DNA from: Candidatus Hydrothermales bacterium
Lineage (GTDB): Bacteria; Hydrothermota; Hydrothermia; Hydrothermales; JAJRUZ01
DNA length: 40,650 nt
Direction: 5' to 3'
NCBI GenBank assembly: GCA_039630235.1
Contig: JBCNVI010000001.1
Location: forward strand, 130,543-171,192
Of this stretch, positions 1-8,372 are shown piece by piece. The notes beneath the pieces were generated by a model that had not been told where the DNA came from, did no database searches, and saw nothing but the letters and a program-made list of their open reading frames with translations. A program made the position numbers and the translations under genes. Position 1 is the stretch's first letter. Each line of letters starts with the position of its first letter.

Positions 1-800
1 AATTCTTTTTCAAGTTCTTTATGAGTAGGGAAAATTTTAATGTTAATTTTGTTTATTGATTTTACAGGTTTAAGCTCGGTAGAGGTGCCAGTTAAAAAGA
101 CACCGTCTGCTTCAAATAGATCCCAGATCATAACCTTACTTTCTACAACTCTGTATCCTTTAGTTTTTAAAAATTCAATAAATCTTTTCCTTGTAACACC
201 GGGCAAAATTCCGTTTAAGGAGGGTGTAAAGAAAACTCTGTCTTTAACATAGAAAATATTTGTAGAGGAACCCTCTTTTACTGCTCCGTCTTTATCAAAA
301 AATAGTGCCTCATCAAAACCCTTTTCTTTAGCAAGGTTTTTTACTATCACATTTGCAAGTAAATTTGTAGTTTTCAAATGTGCCCATTTCCATCTTATTT
401 CGGGAAACAAAATCAAATTAAATTGCTCTGGAACATATGGAATATCTTGACAAAAAATAAAGTAGTTTGGCTTGGGTTTCTCTTTTACGAAATGTTCTCT
501 TTCGGCTGAACCTCCTGTTACTTGGATATAGACAATACACTCTCTTTTTCCATACTGATTAGCAAGCCTCAAACATATTTCTTTCCACTTGTCCCTTTTT
601 AAGGGATTTTCTATTTTTAGTTCACTTAATCCTTTTTCCAATCTATCGATATGATCGTCGAAGCATATAAAAATTCCGTCACAAAATCTTATTACCTCAT
701 AGACTGATTCACCAAAGTTAAAGCCTCTATCTTTTAATAAGTTATAATAGATTTTAGATTTTACAAATTTACCATTGTAATAAATTAACTTATCACCCAT
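1..800 (-). CDS. Class IV aminotransferase, D-amino-acid transaminase-like (3' end cut by window edge)
   Basis: This is a PLP-dependent fold-type IV aminotransferase. I translated it directly: 266 codons are visible, and the family is usually about 280 residues, so only the last few are missing. The N-terminus reads MGDKLIYYNGKF, followed by DRGFNFGESVYEV and HIDRLEKGL. The Schiff-base lysine is K143 in HLKTTNLLAN, and the cofactor-binding EGSSTN motif has E176. The SAEREH motif (R101, H103) resembles the carboxylate-trap R/H pair of D-amino-acid transaminases, so D-alanine/D-glutamate formation is more likely than branched-chain transamination. A 4-amino-4-deoxychorismate lyase remains possible. 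The start codon lies inside the end of thiD (16-base overlap), so the genes are probably translationally coupled as the last members of the operon. Confidence 0.85.
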   Translation of the reverse strand, partial: MGDKLIYYNGKFVKSKIYYNLLKDRGFNFGESVYEVIRFCDGIFICFDDHIDRLEKGLSELKIENPLKRDKWKEICLRLANQYGKRECIVYIQVTGGSAEREHFVKEKPKPNYFIFCQDIPYVPEQFNLILFPEIRWKWAHLKTTNLLANVIVKNLAKEKGFDEALFFDKDGAVKEGSSTNIFYVKDRVFFTPSLNGILPGVTRKRFIEFLKTKGYRVVESKVMIWDLFEADGVFLTGTSTELKPVKSINKINIKIFPTHKELEKE

Positions 801-1579
801 AAGGGATTTACTGGTATTGATCCTTTTCCTAAATCAAAGGAATTTTTTAGTGCGCCATAGAGGAACTCTTTCGCTCTTTTTATTGCATCTATGACGCTAT
901 AGCCCAAGGCAAGATTTGCTGCAATACTTGCTGAAAAGCTACATCCGGCACCATGGAATTTTTTGTCTATTAACACCTTTTCGCTTTCTATCAGCAAAAA
1001 CTCTTTTCCATCGTAAACAACATCTATAGCTTTGTCTCCAAAGTGTCCACCTTTTACTACAACGTAAGATGGTCCAAAATCCTTTATAATTTTAGCAGCC
1101 TTTTTTGCGTCTTCTATATTTTCAATTTTTATCCCGGAAAAATCCTCTGCTTCAAAGCGATTTGGAGTTACTACAAGAGCAAGAGGAAAAAGCTCTTCAA
1201 TAAGTGATTTTTTTGCATCTTCTAAAAGTAATCTATCACCTGAACCTGCAAACACCACGGGATCTAAGACATAGTTTTTTAATTTAAAATGTTTTATTCT
1301 ATCAGCAACTACTTTTATTATGGTTTCTGAATATAACATACCTGTTTTAAAAGCCTCTATTTCAAAGTCTTCACAAACCATGTCGATCTGATCTTTTACT
1401 ATATCGGGATCTATCATTTGAATTGACCTTACTCCCTTTGTATTCTGAGAGGTAACAGCGGTAATAACTGAAAGGCCGTAGGTTTTGTGAACAGCAAAGG
1501 TTTTTAGATCAGCTTGGATTCCAGCGCCTCCTCCACTATCACTTCCAGCAATTGTTAAGACACAGGGAAGTTTATTCAA
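785..1579 (-). CDS. thiD: Hydroxymethylpyrimidine/phosphomethylpyrimidine kinase
   Basis: ThiD phosphorylates HMP and HMP-P to HMP-PP for thiamine synthesis and belongs to the ribokinase-fold family. The 264-residue length is normal. The N-terminus has the family signature AGSDSGGGAGIQADLK at residues 11-26. The catalytic cysteine region is HGAGCSFSASIAANL with C213 (usually GTGCTLS), and LVVTPNRFEAE is the conserved strand near the ATP site. It overlaps the upstream nicotinamidase-like gene by 8 bases and the downstream aminotransferase by 16, so it sits in a compact operon. No other thiamine genes lie nearby, so it may serve salvage of HMP or act more broadly on pyridoxal-type substrates, which relatives can do. 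Confidence 0.95.
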   Translation of the reverse strand: MNKLPCVLTIAGSDSGGGAGIQADLKTFAVHKTYGLSVITAVTSQNTKGVRSIQMIDPDIVKDQIDMVCEDFEIEAFKTGMLYSETIIKVVADRIKHFKLKNYVLDPVVFAGSGDRLLLEDAKKSLIEELFPLALVVTPNRFEAEDFSGIKIENIEDAKKAAKIIKDFGPSYVVVKGGHFGDKAIDVVYDGKEFLLIESEKVLIDKKFHGAGCSFSASIAANLALGYSVIDAIKRAKEFLYGALKNSFDLGKGSIPVNPLWVIS

Positions 1580-2174
1580 AGCTTATCTCTTTTTCTTCAG
1601 TTATTATTCCTTTGTATAAGAAAGAAATTTGTCTTAGGGAAGCATAGTAATCGAATTCGTTTACAGCTGAGATTGCGTCTTTGGGAATGACTATTTTATA
1701 TCCATGTAGAGCGGCTGATCCAGCTGTGTGCAGAACGCATATGTTAGCTACAGTTCCTACTATTACGAGGTTTTTTATGTTGTTTATTCTTAGTAGGTGA
1801 TCTAGTGGTGTACCAAAGAAAGCGTCGTATCTGAGTTTTCTAATTACAAAGTCGCCCCTTTGTGGTTTTATTTCATCGATAATATCAGATCCCCATGAGT
1901 CCTTGACAGCGTGTTTTCCCCAAATTGGAAATTCAATATCTTCTTCTTCGTGGTAATCCTGTGTGAAAAAAATTTTAACACCACTTTTTCTTGCCTTATT
2001 TATTAAATTTTTAATGACAGGTACAGTTTCTTTAGCATCTGGTACAAAAAGCGCGCCCTTTTCATCAACAAAATCGTTTTGCATATCAACTATAATTAAG
2101 GCACTTTCCTTAGAGTTTAAAATCACTCCCTTTTGGTAGGGAATCTCTGGAACTATAACACTTTTTGTGTTCAT
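1572..2174 (-). CDS. Isochorismatase-family cysteine hydrolase, nicotinamidase-like
   Basis: This is a member of the isochorismatase/nicotinamidase fold. The triad is visible: Asp in VDMQNDF, Lys in IRKLRYDAF and Cys in VANICVLHTAG, preceded by the cis-peptide region GTVA. A nicotinamidase-type metal site is suggested by TQDYH and WGKH. Deamidation of nicotinamide to nicotinate fits the nicotinate phosphoribosyltransferase at 27315, and together they would make an NAD salvage route. I start it at the ATG at 2174. The frame stays open to a GTG at 2210, but those 12 extra residues are unlike the family, while MNTKSVIVPEIPYQK resembles archaeal and thermophile relatives. No strong Shine-Dalgarno is seen at either start. 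Another amidase of the family is the main alternative. Confidence 0.82.
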   Translation of the reverse strand: MNTKSVIVPEIPYQKGVILNSKESALIIVDMQNDFVDEKGALFVPDAKETVPVIKNLINKARKSGVKIFFTQDYHEEEDIEFPIWGKHAVKDSWGSDIIDEIKPQRGDFVIRKLRYDAFFGTPLDHLLRINNIKNLVIVGTVANICVLHTAGSAALHGYKIVIPKDAISAVNEFDYYASLRQISFLYKGIITEEKEISFE

Positions 2175-2244
2175 TTCAAAGGCAAACTGAAAAGGAATCG
2201 AACCCTGCACACTCTGTTGCTAAGGCTTTTTTTTAATAAAAATA

Positions 2245-2448
2245 TCAAGAACCTTTTTTTAATAGACCTTCTATAGGTTTTAAAAACTGCTCAACTGTAA
2301 TGTAGGGATTAACTTTAAGTGCCTTTTCTATAATTTTTTTTCTTTCTTCTTCACTTTTAGCTTTTAAATATTTTTCTCTTAATTTTTTTATTTTCCATTT
2401 TCTGTGCCTTTTTCGGTTTAGCTCTGTTTCTCTGAGCCTTCCTTTCAT
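2245..2448 (-). CDS. Small, very basic conserved protein (DUF6800-like)
   Basis: A 67-residue, Arg/Lys-rich protein with an alpha-helical look: KGRLRETELNRKRHRKWK, then a repetitive KLREKYLKAKSEEERKKI segment, then VNPYITVEQFL. From memory it resembles short basic proteins of the DUF6800 type (ELxRRRxRR...KLRxKYxxAKxExER...P.LT). That match is unverified and no function is known. The charge suggests RNA or ribosome association, which is inference only. A TATAAT box ends six bases before the ATG, so the transcript should begin at or very near the start codon, and no Shine-Dalgarno is seen. It is the likely first gene of the operon that continues into the nicotinamidase-like gene, thiD and the aminotransferase. 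Confidence 0.7.
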   Translation of the reverse strand: MKGRLRETELNRKRHRKWKIKKLREKYLKAKSEEERKKIIEKALKVNPYITVEQFLKPIEGLLKKGS

Positions 2449-2454
2449 ATTTTT

Positions 2455-2462
2455 ATTATAAT
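2455..2462 (-). promoter_or_regulatory. -10 box (ATTATAAT) of the 2448-1 operon
   Basis: The minus strand reads TATAAT at 2460-2455, and six bases separate it from the ATG at 2448. Initiation about seven bases after the box would give a leaderless mRNA. The eight bases ATTATAAT form a perfect palindrome, as at 18674 and 21385. Confidence 0.55.
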
Positions 2463-2492
2463 TAGAAAGTAGAGAAATTTCAAGTTTTAAAA

Positions 2493-4532
2493 TTAAATTT
2501 TCTCTTTAAGAAATGGGGTACGATAAAGGTGTTTTTCACACTCATTTTTAGGTTCTTTTCCTTCTATGTAAACTTCGTTTCTCTTTTTGGGACAAAATTT
2601 TGTCGCAAGTTTACCAGTTTCTACACAGATAGTCTTATAAGTGATACCATCTGGTTTTGTAAAGTCTAGGGTATCTGGGAGATTATAGATTTCATTTGCT
2701 TTTTTCATAAAGCTTGCCCATATTGGTAACGCTAAAACTGCACCAGTTGCCTTATCAAATAGAGTCATAACTGTGTCAAATCCAACCCACACACCACATA
2801 GTACTTTTGGAGTAAAACCGATAAACCAACTATCGGTATAGTTGTCTGTGGTTCCTGTTTTACCTGCAGCTATTGCCCTAAAGCCATAATCCTTTGCATA
2901 AATAGCAGTTCCGTAATTAAAGGTTGACTTCATCATATCAATCAAAATATATACTTCTTTTTCATCAAAGACTTTTTCTTCTTTATATTCTGCTTTTTCG
3001 ACTATAAATTCTTCTCCAAGTCTTATTTCTTTTATAAGATGCATTTTTTTTCTTTTTCCTAAATTAGCAATTGTTAAGTAGGCTTCGCACATTTCCCATA
3101 GAGAAAGGGAAGTTGAGCCAAGTGCGATAGAAAGAAAGGGTGGAATATTTTCTTTTATTCCTAACTTGTGGGCAAATTCTATAACAGATCCTGGACCGAT
3201 TTTTTCAAGTATATGGACAGTGGCAAGATTTCTTGAGAGAGCGAGGCCGTCTCTTACTGTAATGAATCCCAAAAATTGGTCATCAAAATTTCTCGGTTTC
3301 CAGGGTTTACCTGATCCATCATTTTCTACAACGTAGGGTAAGTCTACTATAGGATCCCCAGGGAAAATTCCAGAGTGAATTGCTGCCAAATAAATAAAGG
3401 GTTTAAAAGATGAGCCGACTTGTCTTTTAGCCTGTGTAGCTCTATTAAATTGCGATCTTAGAAAATCTCTTCCACCGACAAGTGCCAAAACATCACCTGT
3501 TTCAACGTCTACAGCTATTAGAGCTGCCTCAAGTCTTAGAGAATCTGCTTTTTTGTACCTTTTTTTATGGTAAGCTCTTACCCTGTTATCAAAATTACTT
3601 AAGATTGAATCTATTACTTTTTCAGCTACTTCTTGAAGTCTTATGTCCATAGCTAGTTTTACATTGACACCTTCTTTATACAGGAAGTCTTCACCATATA
3701 GGGAATTTATGTATTTGCGAACCTCTTCGAAGTAGTATCTTCCAATTTGTCTCGATCTCTTATTTTCTTTACTCTTTTTTTCCGGTAAAGGTTCAGCTAT
3801 CGAGTTCTGATAAGTTTTTTTGTCAATTACGCCGTTTTTATAGAGTACTTCTAAGACAAAGTCTCTTCTTTTTTTCGCAAGTTCGGGATTTTTAAAGGGT
3901 GAGTATAGGTTTGCGTTTTTAGGTATTGAGGCTAAAAGTGCAGCTTCGGCCCATGTAACGTCACTAGGTGACTTATTAAAGAGGTATTTGCAGGCGGCCT
4001 TTACTCCATAGATTCCGTCGCCAAAATAAATTTGGTTGAGATACTTTTCTAATATTTCATCTTTGGTGAAATTTCTTTCTAGTATCAGGGCTAAGATTAT
4101 TTCTTTAATTTTTCTATCTATGGTTTTTTCGAAAGTTAAGAACATATTTCTGGCAAGTTGCTGTGTTATGGTTGAGGCGCCCTGTACATATTCCCCTTCC
4201 CTTATATTTACAAAGAAAGCCTTTATAAGTCTTATAGGGTCTATTCCGAAGTGACTATAAAATCTTTTATCTTCAAGAGTTATAAAGGCTCTTTGTATTT
4301 TAGGTGAAATTGAGTCAAGTTTAGTGGGCTCTCTTTTTTCGATAAAAAACTCATATACTACATTATTTTCCCTATCATAAACATGAGTGACTCTTGCTGG
4401 CTTATATAGATGTACAAGTTCTAAGGGTGGTAAATCGCGTGAAAAGTGGTAAAAAATTAATCCAAAAAACAAGAAAATTAAAATTATGGAAATTAAAACA
4501 ATACTAATCCATTTCCTTAAAGACAAAGTCAT
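2493..4532 (-). CDS. Penicillin-binding protein 1A (glycosyltransferase/transpeptidase)
   Basis: A class A PBP that polymerises lipid II and cross-links peptidoglycan on the outer face of the inner membrane. Residues 8-30 are a single membrane anchor. The GT51 domain follows, with catalytic E87 in LEDKRFYSHFG, then GASTITQQLARN at 118-129 and RKIKEIILALILE. The transpeptidase domain has S374-x-x-K377 (GSSFKPF), S433-R-N435 and K558-T-G560 (GKTGTTDNYTDSWF). The 679-residue length is normal for a short PBP1A. The start overlaps the end of the HtrA gene by 29 bases. A GGGAG Shine-Dalgarno about ten bases upstream supports this ATG. It is the last gene of the envelope operon that begins near 9066. 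Confidence 0.95.
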   Translation of the reverse strand: MTLSLRKWISIVLISIILIFLFFGLIFYHFSRDLPPLELVHLYKPARVTHVYDRENNVVYEFFIEKREPTKLDSISPKIQRAFITLEDKRFYSHFGIDPIRLIKAFFVNIREGEYVQGASTITQQLARNMFLTFEKTIDRKIKEIILALILERNFTKDEILEKYLNQIYFGDGIYGVKAACKYLFNKSPSDVTWAEAALLASIPKNANLYSPFKNPELAKKRRDFVLEVLYKNGVIDKKTYQNSIAEPLPEKKSKENKRSRQIGRYYFEEVRKYINSLYGEDFLYKEGVNVKLAMDIRLQEVAEKVIDSILSNFDNRVRAYHKKRYKKADSLRLEAALIAVDVETGDVLALVGGRDFLRSQFNRATQAKRQVGSSFKPFIYLAAIHSGIFPGDPIVDLPYVVENDGSGKPWKPRNFDDQFLGFITVRDGLALSRNLATVHILEKIGPGSVIEFAHKLGIKENIPPFLSIALGSTSLSLWEMCEAYLTIANLGKRKKMHLIKEIRLGEEFIVEKAEYKEEKVFDEKEVYILIDMMKSTFNYGTAIYAKDYGFRAIAAGKTGTTDNYTDSWFIGFTPKVLCGVWVGFDTVMTLFDKATGAVLALPIWASFMKKANEIYNLPDTLDFTKPDGITYKTICVETGKLATKFCPKKRNEVYIEGKEPKNECEKHLYRTPFLKEKI

Positions 4533-5775
4533 AATAGTATCTCCCTCTTTTTATAGTCCATTTTTTCTCTTTTTTTACGTATTCACAAAGTACTCTCTCA
4601 ATATCTTTTATACTTTCTACTTCTATGTCTTCAACTTTAACTATAAAATCTCCTTCTTTTAGACCTAGCCTTTCTGCATATCTTCCCCTTTTTACACTAT
4701 TTATGACAACACCATTTTTTTCATCTTTGAGGGTTATTCCCATTACATGCAAGAAATTCTCAAGTTTTGATTCTGGAATTATATTTGTCACGTTCCTTTT
4801 AACATTTCTTTCATACATCAAAGGAACGCTCTCATCTTTTCTTAATAAATCAACTTTTCTTCTAAAATCAGAATAGCTTCTTATAATATCTTTCCCTATT
4901 TTTATTATGATATCACCTGGCCTTAAACCAGCTTTATCTGCTGGACCACCTTCAAGAATTGTAACGATAACAACACCTTTTTCTGTTGGTTTTACCTCAA
5001 GTCCTAAAAATCCCCTGGGATAATATGAATAAAGCTTCAAATAGTTTACGACAGTTTTTAAAAGGTTCGATGGAATTGCAAATCCAATCCCTTCAAATCC
5101 CCCTGATTTTGAAACAATAAATGTGTTCATACCGATAACTTCACCCTTTAAATTAAGAAGTGGTCCGCCAGAGTTACCAGGGTTTATAGAGGCGTCTGTT
5201 TGAATCATACCTCTATAAATCCTGTCACCTTCTCCTTTAAAAGTCCTATTTAAAGCACTTATTACTCCGACGGTAACAGTTGGTTCAACATCTTCCCATA
5301 AATATCCAAAGGGGTTTCCCATTGCTATTGCCCACTCTCCCCTTTCAAGTTTATCAGAATCGGCAAAAGTAAGATAAGGTAAATTCTTTCCATCTATTTT
5401 TAAAAGAGCAATATCAAGAGAATAATCCTTGCCTAAAACTTTTGCTATAAAGTTTCTTCCATCAGGTAAAAAAACCACTATACTATCAGAATTACTAATA
5501 ACATGCTCATTTGTTAAAATATAACCGTCTTCTGAAATTATAAAGCCTGAACCTTGTGAAGATACCTTCTCTTTGAATTCTGGGAACTCAAAAAATTCAA
5601 GAAAATCTCTAAAAAAGGGATCATTAAAAATTGAGGGTGCAAGGGAAACGTATCTAGTAGTAAAACAAGTTATTGAAACAACAGCATTTCTACACTTTTT
5701 TACAGCATTTACTATTGTATTTTCTCTATCTAGGGCTATTTCTTTCTGAAAAAATAGTAAAGCTACAAAAATCAT
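4504..5775 (-). CDS. HtrA/DegP-type periplasmic serine protease
   Basis: A trypsin-fold quality-control protease with PDZ domains. Numbered from the ATG at 5775, the triad is H91 (LTNEHVI), D121 (DYSLDIALLKI) and S202 (NPGNSGGPL). The first PDZ domain is clear (FLGLEVK, GGPADKAGLRPGDIIIKI). The second is shorter and more divergent (LGLKEGDFIVKV). I prefer the ATG at 5775 because it forms an ATGA overlap with the transaldolase stop and gives a short hydrophobic export signal (MIFVALLFFQ). A frame-internal ATG at 5796 would add seven charged residues. The usual TNAHVV motif has an acidic residue here (TNEHVI). It lies between transaldolase and PBP1A in the envelope operon. Confidence 0.93.
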   Translation of the reverse strand: MIFVALLFFQKEIALDRENTIVNAVKKCRNAVVSITCFTTRYVSLAPSIFNDPFFRDFLEFFEFPEFKEKVSSQGSGFIISEDGYILTNEHVISNSDSIVVFLPDGRNFIAKVLGKDYSLDIALLKIDGKNLPYLTFADSDKLERGEWAIAMGNPFGYLWEDVEPTVTVGVISALNRTFKGEGDRIYRGMIQTDASINPGNSGGPLLNLKGEVIGMNTFIVSKSGGFEGIGFAIPSNLLKTVVNYLKLYSYYPRGFLGLEVKPTEKGVVIVTILEGGPADKAGLRPGDIIIKIGKDIIRSYSDFRRKVDLLRKDESVPLMYERNVKRNVTNIIPESKLENFLHVMGITLKDEKNGVVINSVKRGRYAERLGLKEGDFIVKVEDIEVESIKDIERVLCEYVKKEKKWTIKRGRYYYDFVFKEMD

Positions 5776-6467
5776 TTTTCGATCAGTGATTCCCAATCAT
5801 CAAGGAAACGTTTTATGCCTATATCTGTTAAAGGATGTTTTAGCATTTTGTCTATAACATCTGGAGGAATTGTAACAATATGTGCACCGAGCCTGAATGC
5901 CTCAATAACATGGATTGGATGTCTAACACTAGCTACTAAAAGCTCTGCATCAAAACTGTTATAAGATAAAATTTCCGAGAGAATTCTAACAATTTCCATT
6001 CCCTCATTTGAGATATCATCGAGTCTTCCGATAAAGGGTGAGATAAATCTTGCTCCAGCTTTTAAAGATAAGATACCCTGGGAGGGGGAAAATATTAAAG
6101 TCATATTTACATCTATACCTTCTGAGCTAAGCTTTCTCGTGGCTTTGAGGCCCTCTTCTCCGAAGGGTATCTTTACAACAATGTTTTTATGAATTTTTGC
6201 AAGTTCTATGCCTTCTTTTACCATTTTTTCTTCATCTAAGGCTATAACCTCAGCTGAGACAGGTCCTTCAACAATTTCACAAATTTTTTCCAAAATTTCC
6301 TTACTTTTTTCAAAAATTTCTCTTTTATCTTTTGGTTTAAAATCAGGATAAATCCTCTTAATTTCTTTTGATAAGAGAGTGGGATTAGTTGTTGCTCCTT
6401 CTATAATACCAAGGGACTTAAACCTTTTAAGTTCATCCAGATTTGAGGTATCAGCAAATATCTTCAT
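5772..6467 (-). CDS. Small transaldolase / fructose-6-phosphate aldolase family (TalC/Fsa type)
   Basis: A single-domain class I aldolase of the short transaldolase family, 231 residues against a usual 215-220. FADTSNLDELKRF is the N-terminal strand with the conserved Asp. ATTNPTLL follows at about residues 25-32. The Schiff-base lysine is K99 in NIVVKIPF. VNMTLIFSPSQ and SPFIGRLDD are the other conserved active-site stretches. It would transfer a dihydroxyacetone unit in the non-oxidative pentose phosphate pathway, or act as a fructose-6-phosphate aldolase. The sequence alone does not separate the two. It overlaps the flippase-like gene by 17 bases and shares ATGA with htrA, so it is embedded in the envelope operon. 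Confidence 0.92.
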   Translation of the reverse strand: MKIFADTSNLDELKRFKSLGIIEGATTNPTLLSKEIKRIYPDFKPKDKREIFEKSKEILEKICEIVEGPVSAEVIALDEEKMVKEGIELAKIHKNIVVKIPFGEEGLKATRKLSSEGIDVNMTLIFSPSQGILSLKAGARFISPFIGRLDDISNEGMEIVRILSEILSYNSFDAELLVASVRHPIHVIEAFRLGAHIVTIPPDVIDKMLKHPLTDIGIKRFLDDWESLIEK

Positions 6468-7767
6468 TTCTTATTTTTTCTTCTTTTAAGGGGATAGAAC
6501 CTTTAGGTGAAAAAATTTTAATAAAAATTACTGTGAAAATTAAAGCATTTACAAATGTGGCAAAGCTATTTAAAATAAGCAGAGAAATTATTTTGTTTTT
6601 AAAGTTTAATAAGAGAAAGGGCAAAGTTAGCACTAAAAGCCAAAGGAGAAAGTTTATAAAAACGATATTCTCTTTTTGTATTGCAAAGAAAACTCTTGAG
6701 AAAAATCTTGAAAAAAGGTAGAAAAGAAGAGATACCGAGAGGAGTAAAAATTCGCTAGTATAAAACTTAAACTTATGTTTTGGGAAAAATAAATAAAGAA
6801 TGGATTTTCCAATTGAGATAATAAAGAGAGTAAAAAATAGTAGGGAGATAAAAATGAGAATTGAGGAGAAAATTATTGTTTTAAAGAATTTTTTCTTTTT
6901 TCCCTCATAGTAGAAACTTGAAATGTGGGGGTAGACTGGTACAAAATAAGAATTAAATAAAAGTTTTACGGCTTGAAAGACAGAAATTCCGGCAGTAAAA
7001 TTCCCTACTAAATCATCAGGGACATTTTTTAGTTTTAAAAGTAAAATAGGGTAACCAAAGTAACTTTGAATGATTGTATTTGAAAAGCCCATCGAGAGAA
7101 TTCCTTCCTTCAAAAAGTTCAAGTTTATTTTAAAAGTTAAGCTTTTTTTAAGATAGATTAAATAAACAAGAAAGAAGAAAAAGTTAGAAAATTCTGACAA
7201 AATGTAAACTGTTACAAACAAATTAGTGCTACTTACTCTTTTAATAAAGTAAAAGAAACCAAAAAATAGAAAAATTAGACCCTTTAAGGTGTGTACGAAA
7301 GCAAAGGCATAAAAAAGTTTTTTTCCTATAAGAAAACCTAATCCAATTGAAGAGAAAACTGAAAAAAGATGTACTAAAAAGGCGCTGAATAGTATAAAGG
7401 AATTGTTATTAAAAAATTTCTCTAAAAGGAAATTTTTTAAAATTAGGAAAAATAAAAGGGACAAAAAGAACACAAAAAGAGTATATGTAAAAGATTCATC
7501 TATTAGATCTTTAATTTTTTCATTTTCGCCCTTACTTTTTAATTCGACAATTTTTCTTGAAAGATAGTCTCTAAAGCCTGATCCAAGTAAAAATGAGGTA
7601 AAATTATAAAAGGAATAGAAAACTCCAAGAATTCCTACTCCCTCAGAACCGATTACTTTGCCTGAAAAAGACAGAAATAGAAAATAAAAAAAAGACTGCA
7701 CTATGTGCCCCACCGTAGTCCATAACGTTCCGATAACTAAACTATTAAATAAAATCTTTTTTACTAT
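6451..7767 (-). CDS. Polysaccharide/lipid-linked oligosaccharide flippase-like membrane protein, possible non-AUG start
   Basis: A polytopic membrane protein of about 420-440 residues with roughly 12 hydrophobic segments rich in Phe and Leu. It resembles the Wzx/MATE-MVF exporter superfamily, with an early GSEGVGILGVFYSFYNF segment and IVELKSKGENEKIKDL as a cytoplasmic loop. The first AUG-type codon is a GTG at 7713, but the frame is open 18 codons further to an ATA at 7767, next to the stop of the preceding gene. Those residues (VKKILFNSLVIGTLWTT) look like the missing half of the first transmembrane helix. I therefore suggest a start at ATA 7767 or ATT 7755. Substrate unknown; envelope context suits a cell-wall or O-antigen carrier lipid. 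Confidence 0.7.
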   Translation of the reverse strand: MVKKILFNSLVIGTLWTTVGHIVQSFFYFLFLSFSGKVIGSEGVGILGVFYSFYNFTSFLLGSGFRDYLSRKIVELKSKGENEKIKDLIDESFTYTLFVFFLSLLFFLILKNFLLEKFFNNNSFILFSAFLVHLFSVFSSIGLGFLIGKKLFYAFAFVHTLKGLIFLFFGFFYFIKRVSSTNLFVTVYILSEFSNFFFFLVYLIYLKKSLTFKINLNFLKEGILSMGFSNTIIQSYFGYPILLLKLKNVPDDLVGNFTAGISVFQAVKLLFNSYFVPVYPHISSFYYEGKKKKFFKTIIFSSILIFISLLFFTLFIISIGKSILYLFFPKHKFKFYTSEFLLLSVSLLFYLFSRFFSRVFFAIQKENIVFINFLLWLLVLTLPFLLLNFKNKIISLLILNSFATFVNALIFTVIFIKIFSPKGSIPLKEEKIRNEDIC

Positions 7768-7772
7768 GGCTT

Positions 7773-8372
7773 CTATTCCCTAGGACTATATCCCATTGAA
7801 ATACCAAAAAATATGTTAGAGCCTCTCAGGGGGTTTGAAATTATAAAATCAGTTAAATCAGGACTATCAAGAAAATAACCAGAGGTATATATTCCATCTA
7901 TACCTAGATAAAGGGTGAATATTCCGGGTTCTTCACGAGTTAAATTAACATTAAATTCAATTCCTGCTTTTATTACTGGATAAATATAATTTCTATAAAT
8001 TCTTTTAACTTCATCTATTTTTAACTCTTGAAAAGTTCCCCCGATACCAACTATTGGGTAAAGACCGAAAAATTTTGATCTTAAAAGGTTTGCTCCACCA
8101 TCTATAATACCAGTTTGAAAGTAAAACTTATTTAAATTGTTAGGCGAAGAAAATCTATTTTGTTGAAAGATTAGTCTTATTAAACCTTTATCCTCCATAA
8201 AAAGACCGGCACCGAAGGAATATCCTTGAGAAAAATTTCTCAAAGTTTCACAACCTAAGAGTTTTAATTCACTATTTATACCTCTTAAATCAAGAAATTG
8301 GGAATTCGTGTTTAGATATATAGCTATACAGGAGTTTAAAAGTAAGGAAAATAAAATTATTAAAACTTTCAT
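7773..8372 (-). CDS. Exported beta-barrel-like protein (paralogue of upstream gene)
   Basis: A 199-residue protein of unknown function. The N-terminus is a hydrophobic signal with a weak lipobox-like LNSC at residues 12-15. The rest alternates aromatic and glycine residues as in outer-membrane beta strands (GYSFGAGLFM, LYPIVGIGGTF, YPVIKAGIEFNVN) and ends in an aromatic-containing strand (GISMGYSPRE). The YPIVGIG...YPVIKAGIEF block matches the YPLVGIG...YPFLRGGLNI block of the preceding gene, so the two are probably diverged tandem duplicates. Start and stop share one base with that gene (TAATG), and a GGAGGT Shine-Dalgarno at 8378-8383 supports the ATG. Confidence 0.75.
   Translation of the reverse strand: MKVLIILFSLLLNSCIAIYLNTNSQFLDLRGINSELKLLGCETLRNFSQGYSFGAGLFMEDKGLIRLIFQQNRFSSPNNLNKFYFQTGIIDGGANLLRSKFFGLYPIVGIGGTFQELKIDEVKRIYRNYIYPVIKAGIEFNVNLTREEPGIFTLYLGIDGIYTSGYFLDSPDLTDFIISNPLRGSNIFFGISMGYSPRE

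Noticed and set aside
40-252. Plus-strand frame of 70 codons
   Set aside because: It lies opposite the aminotransferase gene, which has clear family motifs; it is an antisense shadow.
2180-2225. tRNA-like 3' end on the minus strand (GGGTTCGATTCC T-arm)
   Set aside because: The T-loop matches, but the T-stem has a mismatch and no acceptor, D or anticodon arms can be found upstream. I treat it as chance or a remnant at the start of the nicotinamidase-like gene.
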